Assembly: GCF_013823385.1 (NCBI RefSeq)
Contig: NZ_PNMA01000007.1
Coordinates: forward strand, 1 to 64,000
From: Hyphomonas sp.
GTDB lineage: Bacteria; Pseudomonadota; Alphaproteobacteria; Caulobacterales; Hyphomonadaceae
Reading direction: 5' to 3'
Length of the DNA: 64,000 nucleotides
Shown here piece by piece: positions 1 through 9,382 of the stretch. Within the stretch, counting starts at the first letter, position 1. Every line of letters begins with the position of its first letter. The notes beneath the pieces are model-generated. The model saw only the letters and a list, made by a program, of their open reading frames with translations. It was not told the origin of the DNA and did no database searches. The position numbers and the translations under genes are program-made.

Positions 1-400
1 CCCCACAGGAGCCGCGCCGGTACCGTTCGGTTTGGGGGGAGGGTCGCCCCGGAGGATGGGAGGCGGTGGGAGTAACGGCCCGCAACCTCTCTAGGGACGT
101 TGATCCAGGCAAGCCGGAGTAAAAAGCCGGTAGAGAATCCCGACTGGCCCGCCTTGGTGTTTATCCAAGGTCACGAGAGTGAGGGTAAGTGGTCAAGGCC
201 TGGCAGCGCCGAAGTCATCCCGAAAACTGCCCGAAACTCCGGCGGCAGTGCGCGGCGGGCGAGGTGCCCACACCGCAAACACAATTTCTTCTTCGGGCGC
301 CGCGGCGCCCGCCGCGCAGGCTCCACCCCGTGAGCCACCTGAACTGATCCGAACCCGGATGGCGCCGCCAGTCCGGATACAGATGTATGGAGACGCGCCC
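1..400. other. GC-rich stretch with no recognised gene
   Basis: No convincing gene is seen in these 400 bases. Short open stretches exist (for example 100-333 on the plus strand) but they have no recognisable family, no good ribosome binding site and an arginine-rich tail typical of chance frames in GC-rich DNA. Bases 25-50 vaguely recall the 3' strand of group II intron domain V, but the matching 5' strand is not there, so no RNA call is made. The first real gene ends at 401 on the minus strand. Confidence 0.4.
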
Positions 401-1174
401 TTACGTCACCGAGCCATATTCCGCCCCGGTATCCTGGAACCAGCGTTGCCAGAAGGCTTTCACTTCGCCCAGCGGCAGAGCATATTCCTGACGGGGCACC
501 ACGCGGGCGACCACGGCCACGCCCTCAAGGCCGGGCCGCAGGTCCATCAGGGGAGAACTTTCAAACGCCTCCCAGGCGGCGCCCGCCCGGTACATCGAGA
601 AATCCTTCGAATGCTGTATCAGGTCCGACACCAGGATCAGCCGCCGCGCCGGCACGCCGGCCTGGAAATCCGGCCGGTCGCCCAGGGTGAACATCGCCTC
701 CATCAGCGGCGAACTCGGCGCGACCGTATCCACCAGCACTTCCTCCGTGCGCGCCATCAGCGGCTTGTGGAACTTCGCCTGCCAGGCCTGCTCGATCATG
801 CGCGGGTTCTGGAAAACCGGATTGGCGCCCGCCGCGCTGCCCGGCGAGCAGCCAGACCAGACCGTGACCGGATCAAAGGGCGAAGCCGCATTGGGCACGC
901 TCAGCGTCAGGCGGCCATATTTCGGCAGCGCCCGCGCCTCATCCTCCAGCAGCGCGCGCACCCAGGCTATATCGGTGGCGTTGAAGGGGTCAGACTGGTC
1001 GACCAGAATGAGGGTGTGGGAGGGGTCCTGCCGGTCCATCCGGCAATTGGTCTCACTGTCGGTGGCCGGGGGCTGGTTCATCGCGGCGGCCGCAAACAGT
1101 CCGAATACGGATGTCAGCATCAGCGCAATCGCGCCGCGCCAGAACCAGGGGCCTCTTTCCTTGCGTCTTGGCAT
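401..1174 (-). CDS. Membrane-anchored VWA-like protein of unknown function
   Basis: A 257-residue protein with one N-terminal membrane segment (about residues 11-30) and a periplasmic or extracytoplasmic remainder. It has a strand ending in LILVDQSD, which resembles the first metal-binding loop (DxS) of von Willebrand A folds, and a second hydrophobic strand LILVSDLIQHS that fits the same fold. The start at 1174 is chosen because GAGGAGG lies five bases upstream and overlaps the TGA of the preceding gene; the frame remains open further upstream but only inside that gene. It is almost certainly co-transcribed and translationally coupled with the membrane protein at 1185-2756. Function is unknown; the VWA reading is inference from motif and spacing. 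Confidence 0.65.
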   Translation of the reverse strand: MPRRKERGPWFWRGAIALMLTSVFGLFAAAAMNQPPATDSETNCRMDRQDPSHTLILVDQSDPFNATDIAWVRALLEDEARALPKYGRLTLSVPNAASPFDPVTVWSGCSPGSAAGANPVFQNPRMIEQAWQAKFHKPLMARTEEVLVDTVAPSSPLMEAMFTLGDRPDFQAGVPARRLILVSDLIQHSKDFSMYRAGAAWEAFESSPLMDLRPGLEGVAVVARVVPRQEYALPLGEVKAFWQRWFQDTGAEYGSVT

Positions 1175-1184
1175 GGCGGCCTCC

Positions 1185-2756
1185 TCAGCCGGCTTTCTTG
1201 GCGTCGCCGCCCTTGGCGTCGCGCACCCTGGCAATCTCCTCGACCACCTTCTTCTCCACCGAAGACAGCCCCTGTTGCACATGCTGGATATGCGTCTCCA
1301 GCCATTCGCGCGTCAGGTTCAGGGCGGTGATGTTCTGCTCGATCGTCTTGATGGCGGCGTTGGCCTGCGCGCGTTCCTTGCTGAAATCGAAGGGCGGCAG
1401 TTGCGGCGTCAGGATCTCGTCGAAATAGGCCGGGCAGGCTGCCTGCTCGCCCAGCCTGTCGCGCAGCTGGTTGCGCTGGCGCCGGTGGGCCTGCCGGTAG
1501 GCGACCTTGAGGCCGCGCTCCTGATCGGCCGCCTTCGCCGCCACGGCCACGGCAATATCGCGCCGCGCCTCGATCACATTCATCGCCTTCTCGATCTCGC
1601 GCTTGGCCTGGCCATGGCGGGAAAGCTGGGTTTCAAACCACAATCGGCTGGCAGAGAAATAATCGGAAAGGTCACTTCGCAAATCCTCCCGCAGCTGCTG
1701 GCGGCGCTCATACGCCTTGCGCTCCTTGCGCCAGACGCGGCCATAGCCGGGATATTTGTCAGAGATCCGGTCATACCCCTCATAGACGGCAATGGAGAAG
1801 ACCGTCAGCCCAAGGATCAGCAGGGCCAGCGCCACAAAGCTGTCGAGGCTGAAGATGTTCGGGAACATCTCGCGCATGACGGCGCCGGGCGGGATTTCGA
1901 ACATAGAGAATTCCGCCAGCCGGCCAGCCGCCTCTGCCGCCGCCAGCGCGCTCTCCACCGCGTCGCGGTAGTGCGCCACGAAGAAGTTGAGGAAGATGCC
2001 GATAAGGATGCAGACCCCGGCAATGATGCCGCCGGCGATCTTCGCCGGCAGGGCCGGATGGTTGAGATAGCGCAGCCCGAAAAAGCCCGCCACAACGCCG
2101 AAAAGCACGTTCACGGCCGAAACGCCAAAGGCGATCATCAGCCCGCCGAGCAGCCCCGAGGACTGGGCATCCTTGAACAGCAGCGCATTGAAGGCGCCCT
2201 CAACCAGCATCACGAACATCAGGATGGCGATGGCCTGCTCGACATTCTTCTTGATATCCGGCGTGCGCTCGCCAATCTGCGCGCCGTGGCGCTGGCGGAA
2301 GCTCTGCAGCTCTATGATGGCAGCCGAATGGCTGCTGCGCGCGTCTTCGGTATCGTCCACCTCATAATGGCGATACTCATGTTCTTCGGCCTTGATTGCC
2401 TCACGCAGCTGGTCGGGGTGAATGTCCGAGGGCGTCTGATCCTGGATATAGTTGCGCACGCTGGCGGCCGTGGACGACATCCACGTGCTCAGCCCCCGGC
2501 GCACCTCTTCGGCGCGCTCGGCAATCAGCTGCTCGCGCTCGCTCCATTGATCCTGCGTGATCGCTTCGGAGACAGGGATCGCATCGGCCGCGTCGCGGCG
2601 GGCTTCCTTGCGGGTGATGCCACGGCTCAAGCCCAGATCCCCCTTCGCCCGCTTCCCCCTCAATCCGTGAGCGGACGGTTCATTGCGGTCCTCGAAGGAT
2701 TTCACCTTCTTCTCAAATCCCGTATCCGTGCCCCAGCGCACAGTTTTCCTGTTCAT
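1185..2756 (-). CDS. Four-span membrane protein with coiled-coil C-terminus
   Basis: A 523-residue protein of unknown function. The first 170 residues are hydrophilic and charged, four membrane segments follow (about 175-195, 205-228, 240-263 and 310-332), and the last 190 residues are Lys/Arg/Glu/Ala-rich and predicted to be helical coiled coil. No enzyme motif is visible. It is the first gene of a two-gene unit; its stop overlaps the ribosome binding site of the VWA-like gene at 401-1174, so the two products are probably partners, perhaps in an envelope complex. Start ATG at 2756 is the first in the frame. Confidence 0.65.
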   Translation of the reverse strand: MNRKTVRWGTDTGFEKKVKSFEDRNEPSAHGLRGKRAKGDLGLSRGITRKEARRDAADAIPVSEAITQDQWSEREQLIAERAEEVRRGLSTWMSSTAASVRNYIQDQTPSDIHPDQLREAIKAEEHEYRHYEVDDTEDARSSHSAAIIELQSFRQRHGAQIGERTPDIKKNVEQAIAILMFVMLVEGAFNALLFKDAQSSGLLGGLMIAFGVSAVNVLFGVVAGFFGLRYLNHPALPAKIAGGIIAGVCILIGIFLNFFVAHYRDAVESALAAAEAAGRLAEFSMFEIPPGAVMREMFPNIFSLDSFVALALLILGLTVFSIAVYEGYDRISDKYPGYGRVWRKERKAYERRQQLREDLRSDLSDYFSASRLWFETQLSRHGQAKREIEKAMNVIEARRDIAVAVAAKAADQERGLKVAYRQAHRRQRNQLRDRLGEQAACPAYFDEILTPQLPPFDFSKERAQANAAIKTIEQNITALNLTREWLETHIQHVQQGLSSVEKKVVEEIARVRDAKGGDAKKAG

Positions 2757-2998
2757 CGCGAACCTCTCGCCTGCGAAAGCGTCTGTTATTCAGCCCACGA
2801 TGAGGGTCTGGCCGGAGGCTTAACAAGGTTCTAACCATGACGCCGCCTCGCCAAAACGTAATGTTTGTTAACGGACAAATTTTGGAGGGGGCGAGTTGCC
2901 ATCTTCTCAAGGCCTTAGCGCCGCAAGCTCAAATGCCTGTGTCCGGCAGGCCACAGCGCCGCAATAATATCCCGCTAACACTTGTGGCCAGATTGCCC

Positions 2999-3934
2999 TC
3001 AGGCGGCAACCTTTGCCTTGAGCAGGGTGAGAAGCTCCGTGCCCGACTGGTAGGGCACGAGAATGTCTCCGCTGGTAAGATAGGAAACCGGCACGCCGAG
3101 GCGGGCGGCCTCGCTTTCAAAGCCCCGCTTCCAGCTGTCGGTCGTCTCGAAGCCGGAAATCGCCATTGCCGGCACCGACGAAAAGAGGCCATCGCGCAGG
3201 AAGGGGTCGCCCTTCAGAGAGGGCTGCAATTCCTGCTGCCAGGTTTCTGCGGTGATGGCGCTGGCGATGTCCCACGCCTCGGCCATCTCGCGCGGATAGG
3301 TTTTCACATAGGCGACATCGCCCGGGCTTTTCTGGAAGCAGGTCTGATAGAACCACTGGCTGCCGAACTGCCGGCCCGCCTGGCGGATGGCGCCCAGCGA
3401 GATGCGCGCGCCCGCCCGGCTTTCGGTGGTCTGCGACAGGAGGCGGCCAAACCAGGCGGGGCGGAACTCGCCCATCACATCCCGGTTGAACACGCAGTTG
3501 GCGAACACGTTGAACGTCACCCGGCGGGATTTCAGCGCCAGGCGCGCGCCCACCGGATTGGCCGACCCGACCGACACCAGAACGATGTTCTCAAGCCCCG
3601 CCTCATCGAAGAAGGCCTCGATGATGGCCGCCTGCTGATCGATGCCGGCGACGGGGGCAGAGGCCCCGAAGCCCGGCCGGCGGATGCTGTAGACCCCGAA
3701 ACCGGAATTGGCCGCATCAATACAGAAGCCCCAGGGGGGGCTCATCGGGTATTCGATCGAGGTCAGGAAGACCAGCGGGCGCAGGTGATCCCCGCCAAAC
3801 TGCATGTATTCCAGACGGTGATTTGCCGCGCCGATTCCAGCCGTCTGCCAGAACCGCAACACGCGTTTCTTGTCCCCGACCTGGTCGAGTTGGTTTGCCC
3901 TCACAGGCAACGGCTGATTATCAGGCAATCCCAT
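2999..3934 (-). CDS. Alpha/beta-hydrolase-like protein lacking a clear nucleophile elbow
   Basis: About 311 residues. The order of segments (a strand LRPLVFLTSIEYP, then GFGVYSIRRPGFGAS, then NIVLVSVGSANPVGARLA, and a late SGDILVPYQSG) follows an alpha/beta hydrolase such as a peptidase or lipase. The usual GxSxG is absent: the elbow position reads VGSANP. A final His in the expected place is also not evident. It may therefore be a non-catalytic or divergent member. The ATG at 3934 is preferred to a GTG at 3958, but neither has a good ribosome binding site. It is flanked by gaps of about 240 and 180 bases and appears to be a single-gene unit. Confidence 0.55.
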   Translation of the reverse strand: MGLPDNQPLPVRANQLDQVGDKKRVLRFWQTAGIGAANHRLEYMQFGGDHLRPLVFLTSIEYPMSPPWGFCIDAANSGFGVYSIRRPGFGASAPVAGIDQQAAIIEAFFDEAGLENIVLVSVGSANPVGARLALKSRRVTFNVFANCVFNRDVMGEFRPAWFGRLLSQTTESRAGARISLGAIRQAGRQFGSQWFYQTCFQKSPGDVAYVKTYPREMAEAWDIASAITAETWQQELQPSLKGDPFLRDGLFSSVPAMAISGFETTDSWKRGFESEAARLGVPVSYLTSGDILVPYQSGTELLTLLKAKVAA

Positions 3935-4111
3935 TGGCGTTTTACATACCGGAAGCACGTTTCAGGTGAAATGCTTGAGTCGCCCTTCAGGCGCAATAAT
4001 TTCGAATGAAACCTGTTTATCCCGGCACTGATTGTTCCCGGCCGCCACCATTCCGGGTACAAATACTCAGCAGCACCCGTTTGGCGGAAGTGAGCTAACC
4101 TGTAGTGGCTA

Positions 4112-4858
4112 TTACACAGTGACCGGAGTTTCCCAGCCATCATATTGCCCGCCGCCTTCCCGTGCCCGCCGAGAAATGGTCAGGGAATGGCCGGATATGT
4201 CGTTGAGCTGCAAAGTGCCATGATGGGCCATCCGGACGAGCCAGAGAGGGGCCGCCTCCTGCGCCGGGGCGACAGAATCAACACGGTAACCCGTCTCGCG
4301 GGCCCATCCGGCGAAGGCCTGAGCGGCAGCCTCTTCACGGAAATAGATCCAGTGGCCGATCTCGCGCGGCTTGGCGGGGTCATCGCCCTGCTGCTGCAGC
4401 GCGCTTTGCACTTCCATATCGACCATCACCTGCCGGTCATCCTCGGTGGGGTAGAGGTCCTGCCAGTAGACGGCTTTCTCCGGGTCCGGCTCGACATGGA
4501 TATCCGCCGCGTAACCGGCTTCGGCGGCGGCTGCATTCAGCGCCGCTTCCAGCTCGCGCGGGCCCGCCGGGATCAGGGCCAGAACCCAGCGGACGCCATT
4601 ATTGGTCACGCGTCCAAGATATTCCCCGCCATGGGCCGTGATGATCTTGTCAAAGGTTTCGTCCAGCTGGTTGACGGGGCCGGCTTCCTCCCGCGTCGTC
4701 ATGCCATCCCCGCGCGGGGATTTCAGCGGGATGCGGATTTTCATCGCATGGGTCAGCGGCAGATCGCCGAGGCGTTTGGCAATGCCGTCATTGAACACGA
4801 TGGAAGCGGGCAGGCCGCCCATCTCCGCGAAATACATCCGCCATGCGTCTTCGGCCAT
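4112..4858 (-). CDS. DUF695 / RraB-domain protein
   Basis: A 248-residue cytoplasmic protein. The first half, with conserved FNDGIAKRLGDLPLTHAMKI-type sequence, matches the DUF695 family; the second half, from about residue 150 (QVMVDMEVQSALQQQGDD to the GWARETGYRV segment), has the look of the RraB fold, a regulator of RNase E in gammaproteobacteria. DUF695-RraB fusions are known as conserved hypotheticals, and no direct role in RNA decay is shown for them. The start at 4858 is supported by AAGGAGGAG eight to nine bases upstream. It lies just downstream of pccB in the same orientation with about 118 bases between. Confidence 0.7.
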   Translation of the reverse strand: MAEDAWRMYFAEMGGLPASIVFNDGIAKRLGDLPLTHAMKIRIPLKSPRGDGMTTREEAGPVNQLDETFDKIITAHGGEYLGRVTNNGVRWVLALIPAGPRELEAALNAAAAEAGYAADIHVEPDPEKAVYWQDLYPTEDDRQVMVDMEVQSALQQQGDDPAKPREIGHWIYFREEAAAQAFAGWARETGYRVDSVAPAQEAAPLWLVRMAHHGTLQLNDISGHSLTISRRAREGGGQYDGWETPVTV

Positions 4859-4976
4859 CGCCGCGTCTCCTCCTTGGTACGGCCGGTGTGCCGGCTCGCG
4901 CATTCTATCGCCAGATACAAAATCGCCGCCAGCACTGGTTTCAGCGTGGCGGCGATCCCGTCAGATGTCACTCCCC

Positions 4977-6509
4977 CTAGAGTGGAATATTGTCGTGCTT
5001 TTTCCAGGGGTTGGTGAGGGATTTGTTCTTCAGCGTGCGGAGCGAGGTGGCGATCCGCTTGCGGGTGTTGTGGGGCATGATGATGTCGTCGATATAGCCC
5101 CGCTTGGCGGCCACATAGGGGTTGGCGAAGTTGGTTTCGTATTCCTTGGTGCGCGCGGCGAGCTTTTCAGGATCGCCCGCTTCCTTGCGGAAGATGATCT
5201 CGACCGCGCCCTTGGCGCCCATCACGGCGATCTCGGCCGTCGGCCAGGCATAGTTCACGTCGCCGCGCAGGTGTTTGGAGCTCATCACGTCATAGGCGCC
5301 GCCATAGGCCTTCCGGGTAATGACGGTCACTTTCGGCACGGTGGCTTCGGCATAGGCAAACAGCAGTTTCGCGCCATGCTTGATGAGGCCGCCATATTCC
5401 TGCTTGGTGCCCGGCATGAAGCCCGGCACGTCCACGAACGTCACCAGCGGAATATTGAAACAGTCGCAGAAGCGCACGAAGCGGGCGGCCTTGCGGGAGG
5501 CGTCAATGTCCAGAACGCCGGCCAGCGTCATCGGCTGGTTGGCCACCACGCCGACGGTCGAGCCTTCGATCCGGCCGAAGCCGCAGATGATGTTGCCACC
5601 AAATTGCGGGCTGATCTCGAAGAAATCGCCCTCGTCGACCACCTTGGTGATCAGCTCTTTCATGTCATAGGGCGTGTTCGGATTGGGCGGCACGAGCGTG
5701 TCGAGGCTCATTTCCTGCCGGTCGAAGCTGTCATGCACCGGGCGCGCCGGCGGCTTGTCGCGGTTGGAGGCCGGCAGGTAATCGATCAGCCGGCGGATCT
5801 GGATCAGCGCCTCGATGTCGTTCTCGAACGCGCCATCGACCACACCGGACTTCTTGGCATGGACCGAAGCCCCGCCCAGCGTCTCGTGGGTGACTTCCTC
5901 ATTCGTCACGGTCTTCACAACGTCCGGACCCGTCACATACATGTAGGAGGTGTCCTTCACCATGAAGATGAAGTCGGTCAGCGCGGGCGAATAGACGTCG
6001 CCCCCGGCGCAGGGGCCCATGATGACGGAAATCTGCGGGATGACGCCGGAGGAGAGCACGTTCTCCATGAAGATGTCGGCATAACCTGCCAGCGAATCGA
6101 CGCCTTCCTGAATGCGCGCGCCGCCGGCATCAAAGATGCCGATCACCGGCGCGCCATTCTTGACGGCCATCTGCTGCACCTTGACGATCTTCTCGGCATG
6201 GGCGCGGGAGAGCGACCCGCCGAACACGGTGAAGTCCTTGGAGAAGACATAGACAAGGCGGCCATTGATGGTGCCGTGGCCGGTGACGACGCCGTCGCCG
6301 GGAATCTTCTGCTCTTCCATGCCGAAATCGGAGCAGCGATGCTCGACGAACATGTCGTATTCTTCAAAGCTGCCCTCATCGAGGAGAACCTGGATGCGCT
6401 CGCGCGCGGTCAGCTTGCCCTTGGCATGCTGGCTGTCGATGCGGGCCTGGCCGCCACCGATGCGGGCATCTGCCCGTTTCTGCTCCAGAGCCTCGATGAG
6501 ATCCTGCAT
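4977..6509 (-). CDS. pccB: Propionyl-CoA carboxylase beta (carboxyltransferase) subunit
   Basis: A 510-residue acyl-CoA carboxylase beta chain, the usual length. It transfers CO2 from biotin to propionyl-CoA to give methylmalonyl-CoA, feeding odd-chain fatty acids and branched amino acids into the TCA cycle; it needs a biotinylated alpha subunit not encoded here. The acyl-CoA half contains the GGARIQEG oxyanion motif (about 129-136) and [17 protein letters not shown]; the carboxybiotin half contains [10 protein letters not shown] and [11 protein letters not shown]. The start at 6509 has AAGGAG eight bases upstream; a TTG at 6527 is in frame but lies within the binding site itself. High similarity along the full length makes the call firm. 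Confidence 0.95.
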   Translation of the reverse strand: MQDLIEALEQKRADARIGGGQARIDSQHAKGKLTARERIQVLLDEGSFEEYDMFVEHRCSDFGMEEQKIPGDGVVTGHGTINGRLVYVFSKDFTVFGGSLSRAHAEKIVKVQQMAVKNGAPVIGIFDAGGARIQEGVDSLAGYADIFMENVLSSGVIPQISVIMGPCAGGDVYSPALTDFIFMVKDTSYMYVTGPDVVKTVTNEEVTHETLGGASVHAKKSGVVDGAFENDIEALIQIRRLIDYLPASNRDKPPARPVHDSFDRQEMSLDTLVPPNPNTPYDMKELITKVVDEGDFFEISPQFGGNIICGFGRIEGSTVGVVANQPMTLAGVLDIDASRKAARFVRFCDCFNIPLVTFVDVPGFMPGTKQEYGGLIKHGAKLLFAYAEATVPKVTVITRKAYGGAYDVMSSKHLRGDVNYAWPTAEIAVMGAKGAVEIIFRKEAGDPEKLAARTKEYETNFANPYVAAKRGYIDDIIMPHNTRKRIATSLRTLKNKSLTNPWKKHDNIPL

Positions 6510-6610
6510 GCCGCGCTGCTCCTTCAATCCGTCAGATTTTTGATGCTTCCGCGTGACTGAATAGCCACTCCGCGAGGCTTGGCAAGCTCGCGCAGGGTCA
6601 ACAAAGCAAT

Positions 6611-6638
6611 GCGCCCCAGGGCTCCAGGCCTGGGGCGC
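6611..6638. terminator. Hairpin between an exported-protein gene and pccB
   Basis: Perfect 10-base arms GCGCCCCAGG and CCTGGGGCGC with an eight-base loop. It lies 3' of the minus-strand gene 6666-7178 and 5' of pccB, so it could terminate the former or act as a boundary. No strong T-run follows on the minus strand, so termination is inferred from position only. Confidence 0.45.
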
Positions 6639-6665
6639 TTTCCGGTGATTAGGGGTTACGTAGCG

Positions 6666-7178
6666 TTACCAGCGGCGGCCCGGAGGCGGTCCCTTGCGGT
6701 AATCGCGGTTGTGAGGGATGCCGGAAACCTGGGTGACGCGGCCATTGCGCACCTCGCAATCAACCCGCGCCTCGATATCGCGCCGGCCGGTTTCAAACTC
6801 GACCTCCTGGAAGGTGACGAAGAAATTCCGCGGTCCGAGCTGGCGGGCCCAATGGTCCTTGTCGAAGTCGACCTCGCGGAAACCAGCGCGGAAGCCTTCC
6901 GTGCGGATTGCCGAGCGGCAGGCCTGAACAGCGTCGCGGCGAAGCTCGGCCACCTGCCGGTCGGTCTGGCCCCATTCATTGCGGCCATTATAGCGCGGGC
7001 TGCGGAAATCATCCCGGTAGCCAGCCCCTGCGCTGAGGGTAACCTGCGCGCCGAGCAGCGGCGTCTCGACCTTGGCGATGGTCCCGCGCGGGCCGTCTGC
7101 GGCTGCCGGGAGGGCGAAGAGCGCCGGCGCAGCAAGCGCAACGACGGCGGCTCCAAGAGTTCTGATGGGCTTCATCAT
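6666..7178 (-). CDS. Small exported protein, unknown function
   Basis: About 170 residues with a clear signal peptide (MKPIRTLGAA to the AAADG cleavage region, about residues 1-29) and a polar, Arg- and Asp-rich mature part that ends in a Gly-Pro-Arg tail. Two cysteines (in VQACRS and VDCEV) could form a disulfide in the periplasm. No family is recognised. The start is placed at the ATGATG around 7178 because translation from there begins exactly at the signal peptide; upstream sequence in frame does not look coding. A divergent gene starts at 7435 and a long inverted repeat lies between them. Confidence 0.6.
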   Translation of the reverse strand: MMKPIRTLGAAVVALAAPALFALPAAADGPRGTIAKVETPLLGAQVTLSAGAGYRDDFRSPRYNGRNEWGQTDRQVAELRRDAVQACRSAIRTEGFRAGFREVDFDKDHWARQLGPRNFFVTFQEVEFETGRRDIEARVDCEVRNGRVTQVSGIPHNRDYRKGPPPGRRW

Positions 7179-7298
7179 GGGAACAGAAAAACACGCCCTC
7201 ACCAAACCAGCCCTGAAGCGCGCGTTCATTCCCGGTTTCAGCCCGGTTCATCTGGCTGTCAGGAAAGCGGCGGCGCAGGATCCCGTCAACATTTAATA

Positions 7299-7355
7299 AT
7301 CAATCACTCACATTGCCTTATTTTTGCCTCATTTCAAAGCAAGTGAATGATTGAT
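7299..7355. promoter_or_regulatory. Inverted repeat in a divergent intergenic region
   Basis: Arms ATCAATCACTCAC (7299-7311) and GTGAATGATTGAT (7343-7355) are inverted copies with one mismatch and 31 bases between them, so centres are 44 bases apart, about four helical turns. The element sits in AT-rich DNA between the divergent genes 6666-7178 and 7435-7782 and could be a two-site operator controlling one or both. Confidence 0.35.
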
Positions 7356-7434
7356 CACAAACTGCACATTGCGGCGCGTGATCCGGTCCGGCGGGCAAGG
7401 ATTGCCGCGCCCGTCTCACAGAAGGATGCCCCTC

Positions 7435-7782
7435 ATGGCCAATCGCCCGCTTACCCCCTACTGTATTGCCACGCTTCTGGTCGCTGCCCTTGTTGCTGAC
7501 GGCGCCTTTGCTGACAGCTTCCAGAACGCCTCCACCGCCTCAGGCGACAGCGCCGAAGCCTCCGCGCGGCTCGCCGCCTCAGGCGCGCAGATTACCCTGG
7601 GCGCCATCGCCATTCCCCTGCAGGCCGTCGACGGGCTGACCACCGCCGTTGGCGAGTCGGCCAGCTGGATGGGTGAAGAATTCTGGGAAGCTGCCAACGA
7701 ACCGCTCACGGTATCGGATGAAGTGCTGACAGCGGTTCCGCCGCCAGCCCTGACGGCCCCTGCAACACGCCGCGAGGACTAG
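7435..7782 (+). CDS. Small exported Ala/Ser-rich protein
   Basis: A 115-residue protein with a signal peptide of about 26 residues (hydrophobic core IATLLVAALVA, cleavage after AFA) followed by a small hydrophilic domain rich in Ala, Ser and Thr. No family is recognised. The ATG at 7435 is preferred because AGAAGG lies nine bases upstream and because the signal peptide then starts correctly. It is followed after four bases by the DUF2145 gene, so the two are probably one operon and may act together at the envelope. Confidence 0.65.
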   Translation: MANRPLTPYCIATLLVAALVADGAFADSFQNASTASGDSAEASARLAASGAQITLGAIAIPLQAVDGLTTAVGESASWMGEEFWEAANEPLTVSDEVLTAVPPPALTAPATRRED

Positions 7783-7786
7783 GACG

Positions 7787-8611
7787 ATGATACGCTCGTT
7801 TCTGGCCGCAGCCGGCCTTGCCATCCTCTTCCTCTCTGCAGCGCCCCCGGCGGCAGCCTTCGACTCCTCAGAAAGCACCGTCTCCGGACGGTTTACCCCG
7901 GAGGAGGCTGCCAGCTTCTCGAAGGATATTGAAACGGCCCTTGCCGCGAAAGGCGCGCGCGTCGCCATCGTGTTCCGCACCGGCCGCCCGCGCGCCAAGC
8001 TGCCGGAGGGCTTCAATTACACCCATGGCGCATTCTGGGTGTATCAACCGTCCCTCTCGCCCGATGGACGCGAAGTGATGGGGTATTCCGTCTACAATCT
8101 CTATAGCGGCGACGGAGAGACCTTGCCCAAATCCCGCTCACGCCTGGTGCAGGATTTCCCCTTCGACTTCGTGGCGGGAAGCCAGGAAGATGATGTCGCC
8201 GTTATCATTCCGGCGGTGGAGGTGCAGAAACGCCTCTATAGTGTCATTGCTTCACCCACTTATGAAGCGCTGCATGTTCCGGAATATACCCTGATCGCCA
8301 ATCCGGCGGACGCCCGCTACCAGAACTGCACGGAATTCCTGCTGGACGTGCTTGCCGCCGCTGTGTGGGAAACGGACAATTACGCCCAGATCAAGGTCAA
8401 CCTCGGCGCCTATTTCGAACCGGCAGTTGTCCGGGACGCAAGCGGGCTGAAGCGTTTCCTTGCGCCGATGGCAGATCCGCGCCTGCGGTCCGACGATCAC
8501 AAGGGCAAAGTACGGACGGCCACCTTTGAAAGCATTGCTGCCTTCATGCAGGCCCATGGCTATCTGCGAGAGGTGTTCGTGCTCGACAGGGAAACGGGTA
8601 TCGCCAGCTAG
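7787..8611 (+). CDS. DUF2145 family exported protein
   Basis: A 274-residue protein with a signal peptide (residues 1-24, ending PPAAAF) and the conserved features of DUF2145: GRFTPEEAASFSKDIETAL, VFRTGRPRAKLPEGFNYTHG, the VYNLYSGD segment and a central NCTEFLLDVL. The Asn-Cys-Thr-Glu region and the early His are reminiscent of papain-like or NlpC-like folds, but no catalytic role is established for this family. It is the second gene of a unit with 7435-7782. Its stop overlaps by four bases the end of the convergent ATP12 gene. Confidence 0.8.
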   Translation: MIRSFLAAAGLAILFLSAAPPAAAFDSSESTVSGRFTPEEAASFSKDIETALAAKGARVAIVFRTGRPRAKLPEGFNYTHGAFWVYQPSLSPDGREVMGYSVYNLYSGDGETLPKSRSRLVQDFPFDFVAGSQEDDVAVIIPAVEVQKRLYSVIASPTYEALHVPEYTLIANPADARYQNCTEFLLDVLAAAVWETDNYAQIKVNLGAYFEPAVVRDASGLKRFLAPMADPRLRSDDHKGKVRTATFESIAAFMQAHGYLREVFVLDRETGIAS

Positions 8612-9336
8612 CTGGCGAGGCCCTCCAGCCAGCGGCCAAGGGCGTCGGATTCGATTTCCTTGGCCTCGCCGGCGGCGCGGGCTTCTTCGTCTTCGCCCCA
8701 GCGCTGCATCTGCCACTCTTCGTCGATGCGGGAGAGATGGAAGGCAGACTCTGCCGTCAGCGCCCCCTCGGTCAGCGCCATCGCCAGCAGCGCCGATCCA
8801 TAGATGCCGCAGCCATAGACCAGCGCGGTCAGCCGGAAATCATCGAGGCTGAGCGCATAGTCCCGCGCCGCCTGCAGCGAGGCGCCGGGCTGGGGCGCGG
8901 CGATAATGCCTTCGGTGGTCATCAGGATGACGCCGAGATTTTCAGCCGCCCAGTCGCGCACCGGCGACCAGCGCGCCTCCTGCAGGGCGGCCAGCTCGAA
9001 CGGTTCCTCGGCCATGTGGCAGAGCAGATCGGTCTCGCAATAGCGCACGACCTCTTCGGCCATTTCCTCGCGCAGCTCCGGCACGCGGTCGAGGGCGACA
9101 TTGGCCAGCCGCGTCAGATGCATGTTCAGAAGGTCGATATGGGATTTCTGCCCGGCCCATTCCTCGGCCAACTCCTCAGCCAGCGCTTCGGTGGGCAGGC
9201 GCAGCAGGGCGCGGGCCGGCGTCTTGATGCTTCGGCCATCCAGCAGGATCTGCCAGCCGCCGCCTTCGGCGGGCTCGACAGTCACATCTTTGTAGAAACG
9301 TTTGGGGCGATCATTGGCGGAGGGAGAAGCGGTCAT
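8608..9336 (-). CDS. ATP12-type F1 ATPase assembly chaperone
   Basis: A 242-residue protein matching the ATP12 family, which in mitochondria and alphaproteobacteria binds the F1 alpha subunit before alpha3beta3 assembly. Family landmarks visible are KRFYKDVTVEP at the N-terminus, LLDGRSIKTPAR, the LAEEWAGQ helix, MHLTRLANVALDRV, and the C-terminal Trp-rich DEEWQMQRWGEDEEA segment. Length is normal for the family. It is cytoplasmic with no signal peptide. The gene is convergent with the DUF2145 gene (four-base overlap of ends). Restriction of this chaperone to alphaproteobacteria and mitochondria supports the taxonomic call. Confidence 0.9.
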   Translation of the reverse strand: MTASPSANDRPKRFYKDVTVEPAEGGGWQILLDGRSIKTPARALLRLPTEALAEELAEEWAGQKSHIDLLNMHLTRLANVALDRVPELREEMAEEVVRYCETDLLCHMAEEPFELAALQEARWSPVRDWAAENLGVILMTTEGIIAAPQPGASLQAARDYALSLDDFRLTALVYGCGIYGSALLAMALTEGALTAESAFHLSRIDEEWQMQRWGEDEEARAAGEAKEIESDALGRWLEGLAS

Positions 9337-9382
9337 ACCCTGCCCATACGACGAACAGCCCCCGCTTCCAAGCCCGCCGGGG

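Noticed and set aside
25-60. Group II intron domain V remnant
   Set aside because: The word resembling the 3' strand of domain V is present but its partner strand and the GNRA loop are not, and no reverse transcriptase is visible.
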